From Campanula takesimana (lineage: Eukaryota > Streptophyta > Magnoliopsida > Asterales > Campanulaceae), in assembly GCA_026119855.1 (NCBI GenBank), contig JAOWBW010000249.1:620001-684000 (forward strand): 64,000 bases of DNA, given 5' to 3'. Below the pieces are notes generated by a model that was not told the origin of the DNA, made no database searches, and was given only the letters and a program-made list of their open reading frames with translations. Shown piece after piece: positions 22,151 through 34,600 of this stretch; within the stretch, counting starts at the first letter, position 1; every line of letters begins with the position of its first letter. The position numbers and the translations under genes were made by a program.

Positions 22151-24257
22151 TTACACATTTCCCCTGTCTGAGCTGCTGCAGGCTTGATTGGGAAGGACAC
22201 TGCTTCCGAAATCTCCATCCAAACTCATCTGCTGGACTTCTTGTGAAGACAGGATCTTAATGCACCGCACGCAATTCACAAACTCCCTGAAGTGGCATCA
22301 AAATGACGATAAATATTATTACATCAGTTGGCACGAAAAAGAAATTAGTATTACTCCCTCCGTCGCAGAAAGATAGTCTCACTGGTTTTTTATGGTCAAC
22401 ACAAGTGAACTTTGACAAAATGTTAAGACTGGGTGAGGACTTACTCCCAAGGGTCATCCCCGACTAGCAGGACATCATTCTCATGATCCACATACACAAG
22501 TTTCCACCCCGTTGTTTGTCGATCCTCAAGCTGACCCTCTATACCAAACCTTCGAGCCAGGTCATGTTTAAGCTCCTCATAGCCTGAATAAGCAGAAATA
22601 TCAATTGATCTTCCAACTGCTCCACGCTTGTGCACCTACAAGAGATATTAGTTGCACGTCAGAACTGAAGACACATATCCAGCACACATTGTACTCCCTC
22701 CGTCCCGAAGTAAATGTTCTGCTTTCCATTTATTTTGTCCCAAGTTACCTGTCGCATTGCTAAAATTAGGATAGAAAGTTTCCTAAACTACCCGTTTTAG
22801 TGGACACAAACGATGCAATGTCAAGGGAAAGAAAACCTTACACATATGAATTGATTGGGGCAATCAAGGAACATAAAAAAAAGCCATAAATATCTTAACT
22901 TGTCAACTGTGACATTTATTCCGGTACGGAGTGAATAGTTGCTAAAAAAGTAGGAAACCGTACCTTGGTGTATGTTCGTAATCGTTGGAACTGTGGTGGT
23001 GGTGGTGGTGCCCAGGCACCTCTGTTCAAGAAACTACTATCATTTATCGTTGAATCAATTGAGTTGAATGTCATATCCGGAACTCCAAATGACTGGGACA
23101 CCATGGAAGAAGAAAGTTCAGGCTGAGCGTCCTTCAAATTCTCATACGTGGAAATCATACCTCCTGAAGAGAGAATATTCGAGAAGTCTTTCCCTGATCC
23201 CATCATTTCCTTTGTGATCAAAGGGTCAGAAATCATTGGCATCCCCAAATGGCTATCGATGTTAGTACCCCCAAAGGGAATATTGGTTCTAGGATCATCC
23301 TGGACTGCCCCATCTTGAATTGTATCCCTAATAAAGGACATTGGTTGCGAATTGAAAGACATTAGATTGGTGTTCTGATGTAAATGAACATCGTTCTGAG
23401 AAAGGCAAACAGAAGTGGCTGAAGATGAACTGTCCAAGTAATCCAACTGCTGTCCAGAAGCATTTAAATATGTAAGTGGGGTTAAAAAACCTTGGCTCTG
23501 ATTCTTTGAGATGTTTAGTGAAGGTTTAACATCAGCTTTTTGATGCAAATCTTTACCAAAGTTAACAGTAGCAGACCCCGTTTCAAAACCGCTCGAACTT
23601 ATCAAAGCAGCAGAAGGCTGAGTTATCTCCTCCGACATGCCCAAGCCTCGGTGGGACCTACCATTCATAATGGACGGATTTAAATTCGAGCAATTGTTTG
23701 TTGAAGGTGAGGTTGAGCAAGAAGGAACATCGTCAGTAATCCCAGATTGGCCTCCAACTGCAGCTGCGGTCAATAAGCTGCTGCCAGCTGTAGAGAGTTG
23801 ATTCGTGGTCCGGGCTTGAATGGCCCCACCATACCCCGGGAAGTCCGTCACCATACCAGATTGCTGATGAAGCTTCGGTTGATGGGACAGGTGGGAGAAC
23901 TGAGCGTTTGATTGGCTATTATTTCTTGATATTTGTTGTTGAGGTTGTGATGAGGAAGTTGGAGGAATTTCAACAACTTGTGTGGATGCTAGAGACCTGG
24001 AAAAGCTCTGAGATACGTCTAACAATGGCTTCTGTTGATCTTGGAGTTGCCCGAGTTGAGAAGAAGACTGTTGCATTGCAGATTGTTGAGCTAAAAGTGT
24101 TTGCTGTTGTTGATGAAGCTTCTGCAACAGTTGAAGCTGAATCTGATTATCGGGCATCTGCATATGTTGACTAACTTGCGAATCTGACGAATGGGATGAC
24201 ATTGACTTCTGATGATGATTCTGAGTCACCATGTGTTGTTGTTGCTGTTGCTGTTGT

Positions 24258-24292
<35 letters not shown>

Positions 24293-27200
24293 TTGTTGCT
24301 GTTGCTGTTGTTGCTGTTGTTGTTGCTGTTGCTGTTGTTGATGATGTTGTTGTTGTTGCAGCTGTTGAAGAGTATTCTGAGAAAGGTTTCGATGCAGAGG
24401 TTGGTTCTGCATAGACGATTGCTGCTGAAGACTCTGCTGGGGCGGAACTTGATTCGACGGCAAAGATTGATTCATCAAACTTTGCCTATTGGCTTGTTGA
24501 CTGAGATCAGCCAATTGTTGGGGCGGCTGCATCATGGAGGCTAAAGGGTTGAGTGCAACAGTTGGTAGCTTTTGGAGTTGATCAAGTTCTTGCTGGTTTG
24601 GCCTCTGAGCATTAAACTGCATGTTGTTCTGCATAGATATTTGGGAAGCTGACATTCCTAGTTGACGCGAAAGATCGGGGCCCGCATAATTTTGAAGAAC
24701 TGACCCGGACAAAGAGTTCAAGTAGTTCGGCTGTATAGGGTTCACAAGAGAAGGGTTCTGCTGCATGTTCATCCACTGAACTAAACTTAGGCCGGGGAGA
24801 GCTTGAGGATCTTTCATGCATATATCATCGCCTAGCCATGGCATTGTCCTTTTGAATATGTTATCTAGATCAGAAGTTTCATCATCTGCAAAACGGACAT
24901 TATAAAATATAAACATGCTGAAAATTGACTTCACTAGTCAAATCCTAGCAAATCATCTTTATCTTTTTTTTTTTTTTTATGGTAAATAATCAACTTTTTG
25001 TACTTCTTTCGGCAGAAAGTCTACAAGCTTCTCAATCATAACATGAAGCACATTTTCGGTTTGGTCATTCAAGGACCACAACAAAGCTAACTCTGCAGGT
25101 CAAAGATTGACCAAGATATGACAAAAGGAGAATCTAACTCATTGAACAGCTTGCTTTTATGTGATACTTTATCAAAGGATAACCCGCTCAGCTGATGGCA
25201 AAAACTTTTTTAAGCATAAAAGATTCTTTTTGGGCTCAACTGAATATACAGTCAAATATAAAAACAAAATAATTTATGAAAAAAAAAACTAGCTGCAGCT
25301 TTGTACCTGGCATTCCTGGTTGCCTTGGACGATTTGACCGGAAAAAGGGGGGAGTGGGGCAGATGAAAAATGGGGCTGTCACAGGTTCAATCTCCCAAAC
25401 TGAAACACGGTTACGCCTTTCCCCAGCAGTTGACTCATCCCACCCTACCTACTCAACAACATAAATTTAAAAAGTAAGCTTCTAAGTCCAACAATAAAAT
25501 CCAAAACAAAAAAAAAAAAAAAACACAAAAACACAAAATCTACGGAGTTTTTACCTGCAAATTACGCCACTGTGAGTTCTTCCATCTCACGGGATCTAAA
25601 TCGCTTATACCTGTAATTGTTCCCATGTACCTGCAGAATGAATTCTATGTTTTCAAACTTCGCTCTACTCCAACCCTTAAATCGTTATAGCGGGTAGTCT
25701 CTCATATCTTGTTGGACCCAATAAAGGTCAGGAAAAAAAATTTGTAGAGTAGACACATGCATACCTTCTTGTTCCTGATTCTTCAGTTTCAAACATCATG
25801 CGGAAGCGCATGCCAAGAGATATCTGATTACTGCACACTGCCTTATAGTACTTGGCTAAAGGAATTACAAATTCCGATGGACTGGCCCTGCTATCAAACA
25901 CTTGATCAGTTCTAAGTTTACTAGCCATTATTTGTAATGCACCACACCAGAAAGGTGCTTTGGAAACAATGACAGACATGAAGAAAATTAAAATAAAAAT
26001 AAAAAAATTAAGTGACTGAAAAATAATTTACCTTGGATTGTAAAAGACGGTGAACGGACTATTGTTTGCGGCTGCATGAGCGGCAGCTGCTAGTATCCCT
26101 ATATGCATACTATCACTGGACAAAACTGAAGATGATAAATTGGTGGGCTGTCTGTTAGCCCGTCTAATGCCCAGTAAAAGTTGTTGTTTTTCATCCCTGT
26201 GTATAACCATTAAAATTATTTAGAAAGAAATAATGCATCAAGCTCGGTATAAAGATATTTATACGGACAAAATAATATTTTTAAATGCTCGTCAAAACAT
26301 TACCTAATAAACAAGACTGAGTCACCTGCAAAAAGCCTCTTTCCACTTACAAATAGGCTCCAACCAGTTGTAAGCAAGTGCCGTTTTGGTTGCCCTATAA
26401 TTACAAGAGACTATGAGTTGGGTATATCAAATACTACCCTCCATCCCGAATATAATGTCCAAAAAAAATTCAAATTTTCTTTTCATCAGTTGCAAATTAG
26501 AAAACTTGAACATTAATAAAAACAAACATGTCAAAGAAGTATTGGTGACGAAGATGCGGCAAGAGTTACTTACCGCGATAAATATGACGAAATGTCCATA
26601 AATTGTCATGCAAATCCCTGGCCACAAGTTCTTGTGCAGGCGGTTGCATTTGGAAATCCTTAAACCAAAAATATAATTTAAAAAAAATAGCCTATCACGA
26701 GATATGAATTACAATATCGAAACAATACACAATCAAGGTCTGGATTCGACTTACAAGAGGAGGGAAAATTTTCTCTGCTGCACGGCGAGGAACGGAAAAA
26801 CCACCATGAGTGCTTGTATCACTTGCTGTTAGTGTTTTGCAGAAAAATTCAGTCTGTGGCTTATTCGCCTTTGTGGACAAGTCTGATCTCAATAAAGCAT
26901 CCCTGTCAAACTGCACATCCATTTATTAACAGGTAAAAGATCAAGTTCACAATCTGCAATATAGTACATGTAAGAGATTCTTAGATGATAGGAAAGTAGA
27001 TTAATACCGAAGGAACGGGTTGGAGTGTCATCTGAGCATAGACCTCATCTGTTTCTGGGTCCGCCTGATAAACCAAAAGATGATATAAATTTTTTATTGA
27101 AAAGAAGTTACTACAGAGTAATATTTACAAGACGTATTAGCGATATAAAATTTAATATAATTTTATATTGGAAGAAAGAAAGAAAAAACAAAACATACAT

Positions 27201-28811
27201 GCAACGTGACATTGTGAAGAAGGCATAACAATTTTGAGGGAAGATTCGGGTAATTTGGAATCTGAGCATCCACATCCTTCTTCATGGATGCAGCAACCTG
27301 AATATAGAAATTGTACCAACATGAACATAAATGGAAACGAGAATAGGAAAATATAAAACAAAATCATAATTTCTCTTAAGCTAAATGCATAATTGATCGA
27401 CTATGATATTGGCTTTACTAATATCAGCAGAGTGGAACAACAAATTTCCCCTATTAATTTTTGTCCTAAGCCAGTAAAGAGTTAACGAACTCTTTCCATA
27501 ATGATTATCTGGGCCGGTTAAAGCAATAATTTCACAAATCCATTAATGTTTGCTATACAAAGTAAGCTTTACCCACAACATATTTTCAGAAGTAATTAAC
27601 AAACATAGCAGTATGGCACCCGAAATAGGCATTATTAGGCGATAGATTCATTCCACTATTAGTATTAGTATTGACGCAAATAGTAATTGATGCTGCTAAT
27701 TCACTAATGTAACATGTCGCATCGCTTGGTGTGGGGACTGCCTATACTATGGTGTAGATGACGATAACACGGCGTGTCGCATAATACTCCCTCTGCCCCG
27801 AAAGATAGTCTTATTTTGACTTTTTATGGTCAACAAAAATGAACTTTGACCAACTATTAGTGACTATCTAATCATTCTAGTGATTTATCAATAACAATTT
27901 TTAAAATTTCGTTGTAATAATTAAATTGACACTAATGTTTGGTCAAAGTTTATTTTTGTTGACCATAAAAAGTCAAAATAAGACTATCTTTCGGGAACAG
28001 TGGGACTGGGAGTATGATTTATCGTACATGTATTAGTACAAATATAAGGAATTATAACTGTAAATTTAAGCCAATTTTCAGAAAATGGAAAGGGTGTCCC
28101 TAAAAGGGAAATTTAATAATGATAACAATTAACAACATATCATAAAAACCCAAAAATAATTCCCCAATTATTAAAGGGAAATTTCACAAATTAGAAAGTT
28201 CAGTTTAACCAACCCAGCCCCATTTTTAGACGGCGCATATTAGCAGGTTCAGGCGCACGTTAGCTTAAATTTCAATTATTTTTTGTAAGCATCTTTTCAA
28301 CTCACTCAAACCAAATTCAAACTAACTGCCAACTGGTCTTGGTGCAAAAGTTCTCCACGGCGCACATTAGATGAAACCCTAAAACTAACCCAGATACTCC
28401 ACTTGCTTGGACCAGTAACGGCGCATGATAGCATTGTGGGAAAAAAAAAAAAGGCAAAAAGCGAGAAAAATAGAAAAAGAAGAATTAACCTGTTCGCTGT
28501 GGCCTTGAGGGAAATACACTACGTGGGTCCCAGCCGTCGGTAAGTTGACCAGAGGACCGGCACACGCCTGCCATAGCTCCGGGTTTATACTCTTCTTCTC
28601 TACTGCACACACACACAGGTGTAAGCCCCAAATCTTGTTCTTCATTTGGTTGCCGGGAAAATTGCGGGAAATTACAATAAGAATAAAGAAAATTATATGC
28701 GTCAAAAGTCCGACACAATTTGTGCTAAAAACAAGCAGGTCAAGACAAGAAAATTTTCCGACCTTCGTTGGGATTTCCAGTAGCTCCGCCACTGTTAGTT
28801 GGCGTCTTCAT
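22151..28811 (-). CDS. ARF19: Class A auxin response factor, ARF7/ARF19 group
   Basis: Fourteen exons, in transcript order: 28763-28811, 28490-28602, 27199-27297, 27008-27064, 26755-26910, 26574-26658, 26304-26394, 26032-26196, 25765-25887, 25555-25630, 25307-25448, 22964-24885, 22445-22635 and 22151-22286. All frames join, giving 1134 aa. Order: dimerisation flank (INPELWQACAGPLVNLP); B3 DNA-binding domain (TEFFCKTLTASDTSTHGGFS, residues ~124-227); Auxin_resp region (SSDSMHIGILAAAAHAAANN); Gln-rich activator region with 35 consecutive Gln at ~568-602; C-terminal PB1 domain with its basic face (KRGAVGRSID) and acidic OPCA motif (DHENDVLLVGDDPWE). It binds AuxRE promoters and is held in check by Aux/IAA partners through PB1. 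Length, LSLVQWMNMQQNPSL and the lack of a visible miR167 site favour ARF7/ARF19 over ARF6/8. Subgroup symbol is tentative. Confidence 0.92.
22353..22440. mobile_element. Half of a Stowaway-type MITE filling ARF intron 13
   Basis: ACTCCCTCCGTCGCAGAAAG, then TTTTTTATGGTCAACACAAG and GAACTTTGAC, matches the left half of the MITE at 27785-28015. No right half is present. It makes up most of the 158-bp last intron. Confidence 0.7.
22692..22934. mobile_element. MITE-like sequence in ARF intron 12
   Basis: Left end ACTCCCTCCGTCCCGAAGTA; the right end reads TTCCGGTACGGAGTG. The arms match imperfectly beyond the first 15 bases. Confidence 0.55.
24236..24361 (-). repeat. CAG/CAA tract encoding polyglutamine in ARF exon 12
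   Basis: 24236-24340 encodes 35 consecutive Gln, followed upstream by His-His and more Gln. CAG and CAA codons are mixed rather than pure CAG. Apparent plus-strand ORFs with poly-Leu and poly-Val here are reading shadows. Confidence 0.95.
27785..28015. mobile_element. Stowaway-type MITE in ARF intron 2
   Basis: The arms pair over nearly the full length (CCCCGAAAGATAGTCTTATT with AATAAGACTATCTTTCGGG; GGTCAACAAAAATGAACTTT with its complement), TA-flanked. A transcript through it would form a hairpin of about 110 bp per arm. Confidence 0.85.
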
Positions 28812-29400
28812 TGAGCTGATTCCGATCACCGACCACCGTCGAAGCTAAAATGATCGGAGAATCTCAACTTGATTCCATTCGGCCGGCGGTTTAATCAAAT
28901 AGGGACAGCCCAATCTAAAGTTGGCCGGTCTACACTTTTAGATCAAGAAAGTACTAGGGGGCTAAAATTTCAGCTGGAAAATGTTGATTTTTTCACTGAA
29001 AAGTTAAAGAAAAAGCCCCCCCCCCAGATTCTGGGTCAGAAAAAGAATGAATCACCGGCGGGAAGGTACACCGGGAAAGGGTAAACGGAGGAGGAGAAGA
29101 GGGCGGCGGGGGACAAGGGGAAGACCGGAGGCGCTTTAAAAAAGGCAAGTTTGCCGAGTATTACAGAGACCAAATGCTGCAGCTTTGCTCCCCCTTTCTT
29201 TATCTCTCCCACACACACACACACACTGTGTCTTTCTCTCTCTAGATTTCTTGGACTCCCTGTTCTTCTGCTGTGGCCTTCTCTCTCTCACTAAAAAGCC
29301 ATTTCTCTCTCTACTCAAATCTCTCTGTCTGAAACTGTTTTCTCTCTCTACTTTGGGGACTGAATAAACAAAGTGTGCATTAGGCCTCCCAAGATTGACT
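28812..29400 (-). promoter_or_regulatory. Leader and proximal promoter of the ARF gene
   Basis: On the minus strand 29160-29360 is GAGA-rich with a (GT)n run. ATG-initiated short frames are present on the minus strand, for example 29136-29318 (60 codons) and 29036-29224 (62 codons); if transcription starts near 29350 they would be upstream ORFs. The transcription start was not located. Confidence 0.4.
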
Positions 29401-29811
29401 AGTGAGGTTAATTTAGGTAATTTACTCTACACAACAACGTAAAAACGACCAAAATCAGTTAGCTCCTAAAAAAACATTGCGTTTTACATTAAGTAGAAAA
29501 CGTTGTACAATTTTCACATCGATGCAGCGGTGGTGTAGCGGTTCGAAATCCATCAATTCTTAACCTTTCTAAAAGAATACACTTTGCTCATATCCATAAC
29601 GATTAACGTGATTTTGAGGTGTTCATATGAATAAACTCACTCAGTTTTCATTAAGTTTTTGTACTACCAAAATTCTGACTAAAATTTTGGTGTCAATTTA
29701 AATATTTTAATATAATTTTTTAAAAAAATCTTAAATATTTATTTCAGTTTAAAAATATTTTTATAAATATCATTAAACTAATGTCAAAATTTGATTAAAT
29801 TTATTTATATT

Positions 29812-30341
29812 TGTTAGATCAAAGAAGATTTGATGAGAAAAGTAAATCAAACACAAGAACAGAGATTTATTTGGTTTATCAATTTGCAATGTCTACGAAG
29901 AGGGTTTAGAAAATTATTATCAATGTGGAGAAACGATTACAAGATTACATTAATCTATGATGTACGAATTTTGGTCACAAAATTCTTATTTATACTAATC
30001 AAAACTTAACCCTGAAGACGATAGGAGTTCCTTTTATTAACTCTGAATGGTTAATAAACAATCCTACACGTTTCCTGCCCAAGCCCATCCCGTCTGTGTC
30101 AATTCTGCCGTCGAGTCTGACTCGGACTGGTGGGTACTCTGCACGCGTACTGATAAGCTTTGCACGACTGGTCACTTGTTCTGCAAGCCAATCTTACTCA
30201 GTCTCCCCAGTCCGAGACGTTCTGGTCGGCTTCTCTAGCTTTTCTTTGTCTTTTTCTCTGCTTTGTTTAAAAATTAAGAAATATTTTCTGCTGTACGGTT
30301 AATAAACTTGACGTTCCAAATTTAAAGACATTAACCCAACA
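29812..30341 (-). mobile_element. Solo LTR, probably Copia
   Basis: The 530-bp segment starts TGTTAGATC and ends ACCCAACA, so it has TG..CA ends with a TGTT/AACA inverted pair. On the minus strand it has a TATA-like GTATAAATAAG. Flanking pentamers are ATATT and ACATT, a target duplication with one mismatch. There is no second LTR, PBS or coding region nearby. Confidence 0.6.
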
Positions 30342-30529
30342 ACATTATTCGTTAAAAACTAGTAAATAAAACTTATACCGGGTATGTTTTTAAAGTACAT
30401 GCATTAGAGATGCTGAGGTGGTAGCCGTATTTGGAAATTAACTCACCAAATAGCTTGAGAAAGCAACACTCCTACTGCTCAAATTAACTGTGACATCACT
30501 ACTTTAAACCATGGTTATACTTTCTGTTA

Positions 30530-30801
30530 TATTCCCTATGTTTAAAAATACATGTCCGTTTTAGACTTTTTCAATTATATTAAAAAATGTAATTAATACA
30601 TATTAAAAAGACTTTTGTACCTCTAATAGATTCCAATTTTCTAGACAGTTAAATGCTTACACAAGAGACAACTTGCGATTAATGACTAGGGTTATTATAG
30701 GTAAACAAGAGTAAATATTTCTTGAAATTAGTAAAACGTCAAGTATTTTAAAACAAAAATTTACACTTAAAACGTCATGTATTTTAAAACGGATGGAGTA
30801 A
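30530..30801. mobile_element. Stowaway-like MITE
   Basis: Ends ATTCCCTATGTTTAAAAATA and TATTTTAAAACGGATGGAGTA inverted, with an internal ACGTCA(A/T)GTATTTTAAAAC direct repeat near the right end. Confidence 0.6.
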
Positions 30802-31158
30802 TACAATTACCATTAATAAAGAATTGTTTTGTAATACTCACCCCCACCATCTCCCTTCTTTCATTCCAGGTTTTCATGCTCAACTAATCCACATGCTCTC
30901 ACTCTTCCCTCAATTAAAAAAAAAAAATGATTGGTGCTAATAGACAACAACTTGACTATCACATCACTATTTGTAATTACCTTATTGCCATCTAATCAAT
31001 AATTATTTACCATTTCTTTGTGAGGACTTATGTTATCTTATCATTATCGTTGGTTTTGTGAGTTTTATGGATGATTATTAGTTCTATAAAATTGTGCTTC
31101 AATTTTTATTTTTTATTTTCGAGATCTAACATAGCACTTTTATGTTAACATTGTGTGA

Positions 31159-31451
31159 TACTCCCTCCGACCACAAATATAAGCAACACTATGGGGTTTC
31201 ACACAGATTAAAAAAATAATTAAAGTAGTTAATTCATCTTGATTTTACAAAAAAAAAAGAGCATAAATGACTAAATAGCCCTTAACAAGTTATAATTATG
31301 GAGTAGAATTTGTCTTGAAAAGTGAATCAATTATTAGGGGTATTTTTGGAACAAAATTATTAAATGATCTTGAAATCCCATAGAATTGCTTATATTTGTG
31401 GCCAAAAAAAAACCCATAGTGTTGCTTATATTTATGGCCGGAGGGATTACT
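31159..31451. mobile_element. MITE with about 45-bp TIRs
   Basis: ACTCCCTCCGACCACAAATA continuing into AAGCAACACTATGGGGTTT pairs with AACCCATAGTGTTGCTTATA and ATGGCCGGAGGGA at the other end. About 290 bp, TA-type flanks. Confidence 0.8.
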
Positions 31452-32089
31452 ATTTAATGTTAATTCTAAATAATTATGAAAAAATAATAGCATCCAATGA
31501 CAGTTTTACTAATTCGTAATTGTTATATCATTATTGGGAAAAAAAGGATTTTGAACTGATGCACCGAGCGGTTAGTTCCACCCAATGGTTTCGATTGGAG
31601 TCACCTCATTTTAGCTCCACTCAACGGTTGAGATGTGTCTGAACTCGGTGGGACCCACAAAAAATTGAAATCATTTTAGCCGCACACCCAAACCGCTCGC
31701 CTATGTGGCCTTGATCGGAGCCGTTGGGTGGAGGGGTGGAGCTAACTTGGGTGGAACGGTTCCGGGTCTGGAAAAAAGTGATATAAATCATTTCACATTT
31801 CTTGCTCATTCCTAAACATCAAATTCAATTTGACCTTTTAAATGCGTACATAAGCATATTTATCTCATAATTATAGAAATTTTTATATGAATGAAAATTT
31901 AGGAAAGTACAATATATTATGGGTTTGCCCACCCGCCCCGGGGCAAGGTTGCAGTTGGGACAGTTGGATATTATATTTACACTAACTTTCGCAAACAAAT
32001 AAAACCTAGAGGAAATATATTTGTGGGAGTAATAATTAACTATGTATTCATCATTTAATAATGGCCATCACTTGCCTCCTTTTTCTATC

Positions 32090-33377
32090 GAGTAAACCAT
32101 AAAATGGACCCGCGTACTATTGCATCAACATCACTTTGACATGCGTACTATCAACTCAGTAAATGTGCTTTGTGTACTATGGTTTTATTATCATTTTCCA
32201 CGAGATTTGTAACGTCAGTTAAAAAGTTAATGGGGCTGATAATAAATTAATAAAAGTATGACTCTTATTTACAAATGTGACTTTAATATTCAGATTATCC
32301 CACTTTACCCTTTGAATTTTAATTAAAAAAAATAACAAAAATAGTCATGTACTTATCACATGATGAATATTATTGTAATTCTCATTAATAAAAACTCAAA
32401 TTCACTTTGAATTTGTTATAACATTTGACAAGTAATTTGGAATAGCTTGAAAGAAATCCTTAGGCGTGCCCACCACCGACGAAACCCAGTAACCTCTGCT
32501 CCATGTCACTGCCGCTCGGAGTCTGATTACGATTTAGATCCGAAGCAGGCAAATTGGTTTGTGTCTTCTTCAGCAAAAAGAGATCTGGAAGTTAGATCCA
32601 GATTTAAATTCGTCTTCTTCCTATGTTGATGGTGTGTTCTTGTAATTTTGACATGGATTTTTAGTTAGATCCAAATTCAGGTCTGGTGTGCTTCTTGATG
32701 AAGTTCTTGTCGGTGAACTTCACTCCATATATAGATCGCGCCTCCAATTCCGTTTCCGATTCACGGTGGAAGGCAGATCATTTGTAGTGAAGCGGCTTAT
32801 CAGATTCACCGGTGCATAGCGCGAAAGTTCTCGACTTGCTAGACTTGCAACCTCCCTCTCACTTCCCTCCTCCCTCTTCAGATTTGGAGAACCAAGTTGA
32901 AAATATTGATGAACCCAGATGTGGGTTTATTTTCTTCTTTTTTGATTTGAAGATATTATTGTAAATTCGTGTTAAATAGAAATAATTTTTACTTATTGTT
33001 TTTTGGATTGATACAATTAATGTTTGTGTTGGTGGTGGTGTATTTGGCCGGTGGTGGGTGGGTGGATTTGGCCGGTGGTAGGTGGGTGGAGTTGGGGCGG
33101 CACTTGGTTGGTGAGGGTGAGGGGATATGAAGAAGAAACGGAGAAAGAAGATGAAGATAATGGGGGTTTATTTTAAAATTTAGGGTCAATTTTGAAATTT
33201 TGAATTCAACTTTTCGTTAAATTATTAACAGCTCCATTAACTTTTTAACTGGCGTTACAAATTTTGGGGAAATTGATAATAAAACCATAGTACGCAAGGT
33301 ACATTTACTGAGTTGATAGCACGCATGTCAAAGTGATGTTGGAGCAATAGTACGCGGGTCCATTTTATGGTTTACTC
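32090..33377. mobile_element. Long-TIR non-autonomous element
   Basis: Inverted repeats of about 150 bp begin identically (GAGTAAACCATAAAATGGAC on the left, its complement ending at 33377). The 1-kb interior shows no transposase; it has a G-rich stretch with repeated TTGGCCGGTGGT. Structure resembles the MULE-like element at 8658-9911, but T-rich flanks hide any 9-bp duplication, so the superfamily is unproven. Confidence 0.75.
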
Positions 33378-33928
33378 TTTTTTTTATTTGGGATAGTAGT
33401 ATTGTTGACAGTATTTTGTTTTAATTCTAAAAAGAAAACCTTTAATAGTTAGAGCATGGGATTAAATAACTCTATTGTGAGATATTGTATTATAGGGAGG
33501 AAAAAAATAATAAAACAACTGATTACCAAAATAGTTCTCCTTCCGTCTCTAATGTGTTCCATTTTCTTATTTGATAATAAAAAATAAGAAATATATATAA
33601 GAAAATAAGAAATTATTTTATTGTATATGTTGCATTATTATATTTTACATGCTATTTTGAGAGAGTCATACGAACTGCTTACAACCAGTATTTTGAGAAA
33701 TAAATATCAGACAATACTTAAACATACCATGCGACATAAGAATGAAATAATTATACCAATATTGATTTATCAGATAATAAATTTGCAATTATTCATCTTA
33801 TAGCAATGTTGGTTCCTAAGAGGTTATGAATAATTATGAAGCACCAAATATAATTATATTGCAAATTGCAATAATGGTACTTCAAGGAAATGTTATACTC
33901 CTTTTATCCCAGAAAGATAGTTTCATAT

Positions 33929-34157
33929 CAGTGGCGGAGCCAGAAATTTTATAGAAGGGGGGCAAAATTGCATAACATATTTAAGGGGGGCAGAAAAAAA
34001 TCTTAGTGCATTTATTTTTTCATATTAAAGGGGGCAAAGTTTAATATATTGCACTTATACCAATAGTTTAAAAAAAAAATTGCACTAGTAAAATTTTACT
34101 TTTTAAAAACCAAGTGGGGCAATTGTCCCCCATGCCATACACCTACCTCCGCCACTG
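33929..34157. mobile_element. hAT-type MITE nested in a Stowaway MITE
   Basis: TIRs CAGTGGCGGAGCCAG and CCTCCGCCACTG are flanked by a perfect 8-bp duplication TTTCATAT (33921-33928 and 34158-34165). An 8-bp duplication with CAGTG ends is typical of hAT elements. Non-coding, 229 bp. Confidence 0.9.
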
Positions 34158-34264
34158 TTTCATATTGAGTTTCTATGGTCAACAAAAATAAACTTTGACC
34201 AAGCATTGGTGTCAATTTAATGATCACAATGAAATTCTGAAAATTGTTATTGATAAATCACTTA

Positions 34265-34600
34265 TGCGCTCCCGAGTTTTTAAAATGAGGGAAAGGAAAG
34301 GAAAAGAGATGAAGGTTAATATATTTTCCTTCCTAAGCTTGCTCCCGAGAATTTTTAGTAAAGAAGTGGAAGGAATGGAGAGGAAAATTTCTAAAATTTC
34401 CCCTCCTACACAATCCTCCCAAAAGTGGGAGGAAATAAAAGGAAAGAAAGTCTTTCAAAACATTTTTTTTTTTATAAACCTATATTACCCCTTCAAATAT
34501 ATCAATAAGGAATTGCATTCCTTCCCCTCCCCTTCCTTCCTCTCCACTTCCCTTTCCTTCTTTTCTTTTCTATTCATTAAAAACTCGGGAGCGGATCCTT
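34265..34600. mobile_element. Harbinger-like MITE nested in a Stowaway MITE
   Basis: TIRs read GCGCTCCCGAGTTTTTAA on the left and its near-complement TTAAAAACTCGGGAGCG on the right. The host sequence resumes with CTTA on both sides, consistent with a TTA duplication. Purine-rich arms, non-coding. Confidence 0.7.

Larger units (their letters stand above)
30342..32089. other. Spacer with two MITEs
   Basis: MITEs lie at 30530-30801 and 31159-31451. The remaining sequence is AT-rich, with a GC-richer stretch at 31,560-31,780 in which no ORF or RNA was recognised. Confidence 0.4.

Noticed and set aside
24196..24544. Plus-strand ORFs rich in Val or Leu opposite the ARF exon
   Set aside because: They are the antisense and shifted readings of the CAG/CAA tract and have no other support.
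22151..28811. Assignment of the ARF gene to ARF6/ARF8 with a miR167 site
   Set aside because: I found no miR167-complementary sequence in the exons, and the middle-region motifs and length match ARF7/ARF19.
29520..29560. tRNA-like B box (GCGGTTCGAAATCC)
   Set aside because: No A box at the proper distance and no cloverleaf; at best a decayed SINE fragment.
30047..30302. Overlapping short ORFs (about 63-68 codons)
   Set aside because: They lie within the solo LTR and show no domain or conservation signal.
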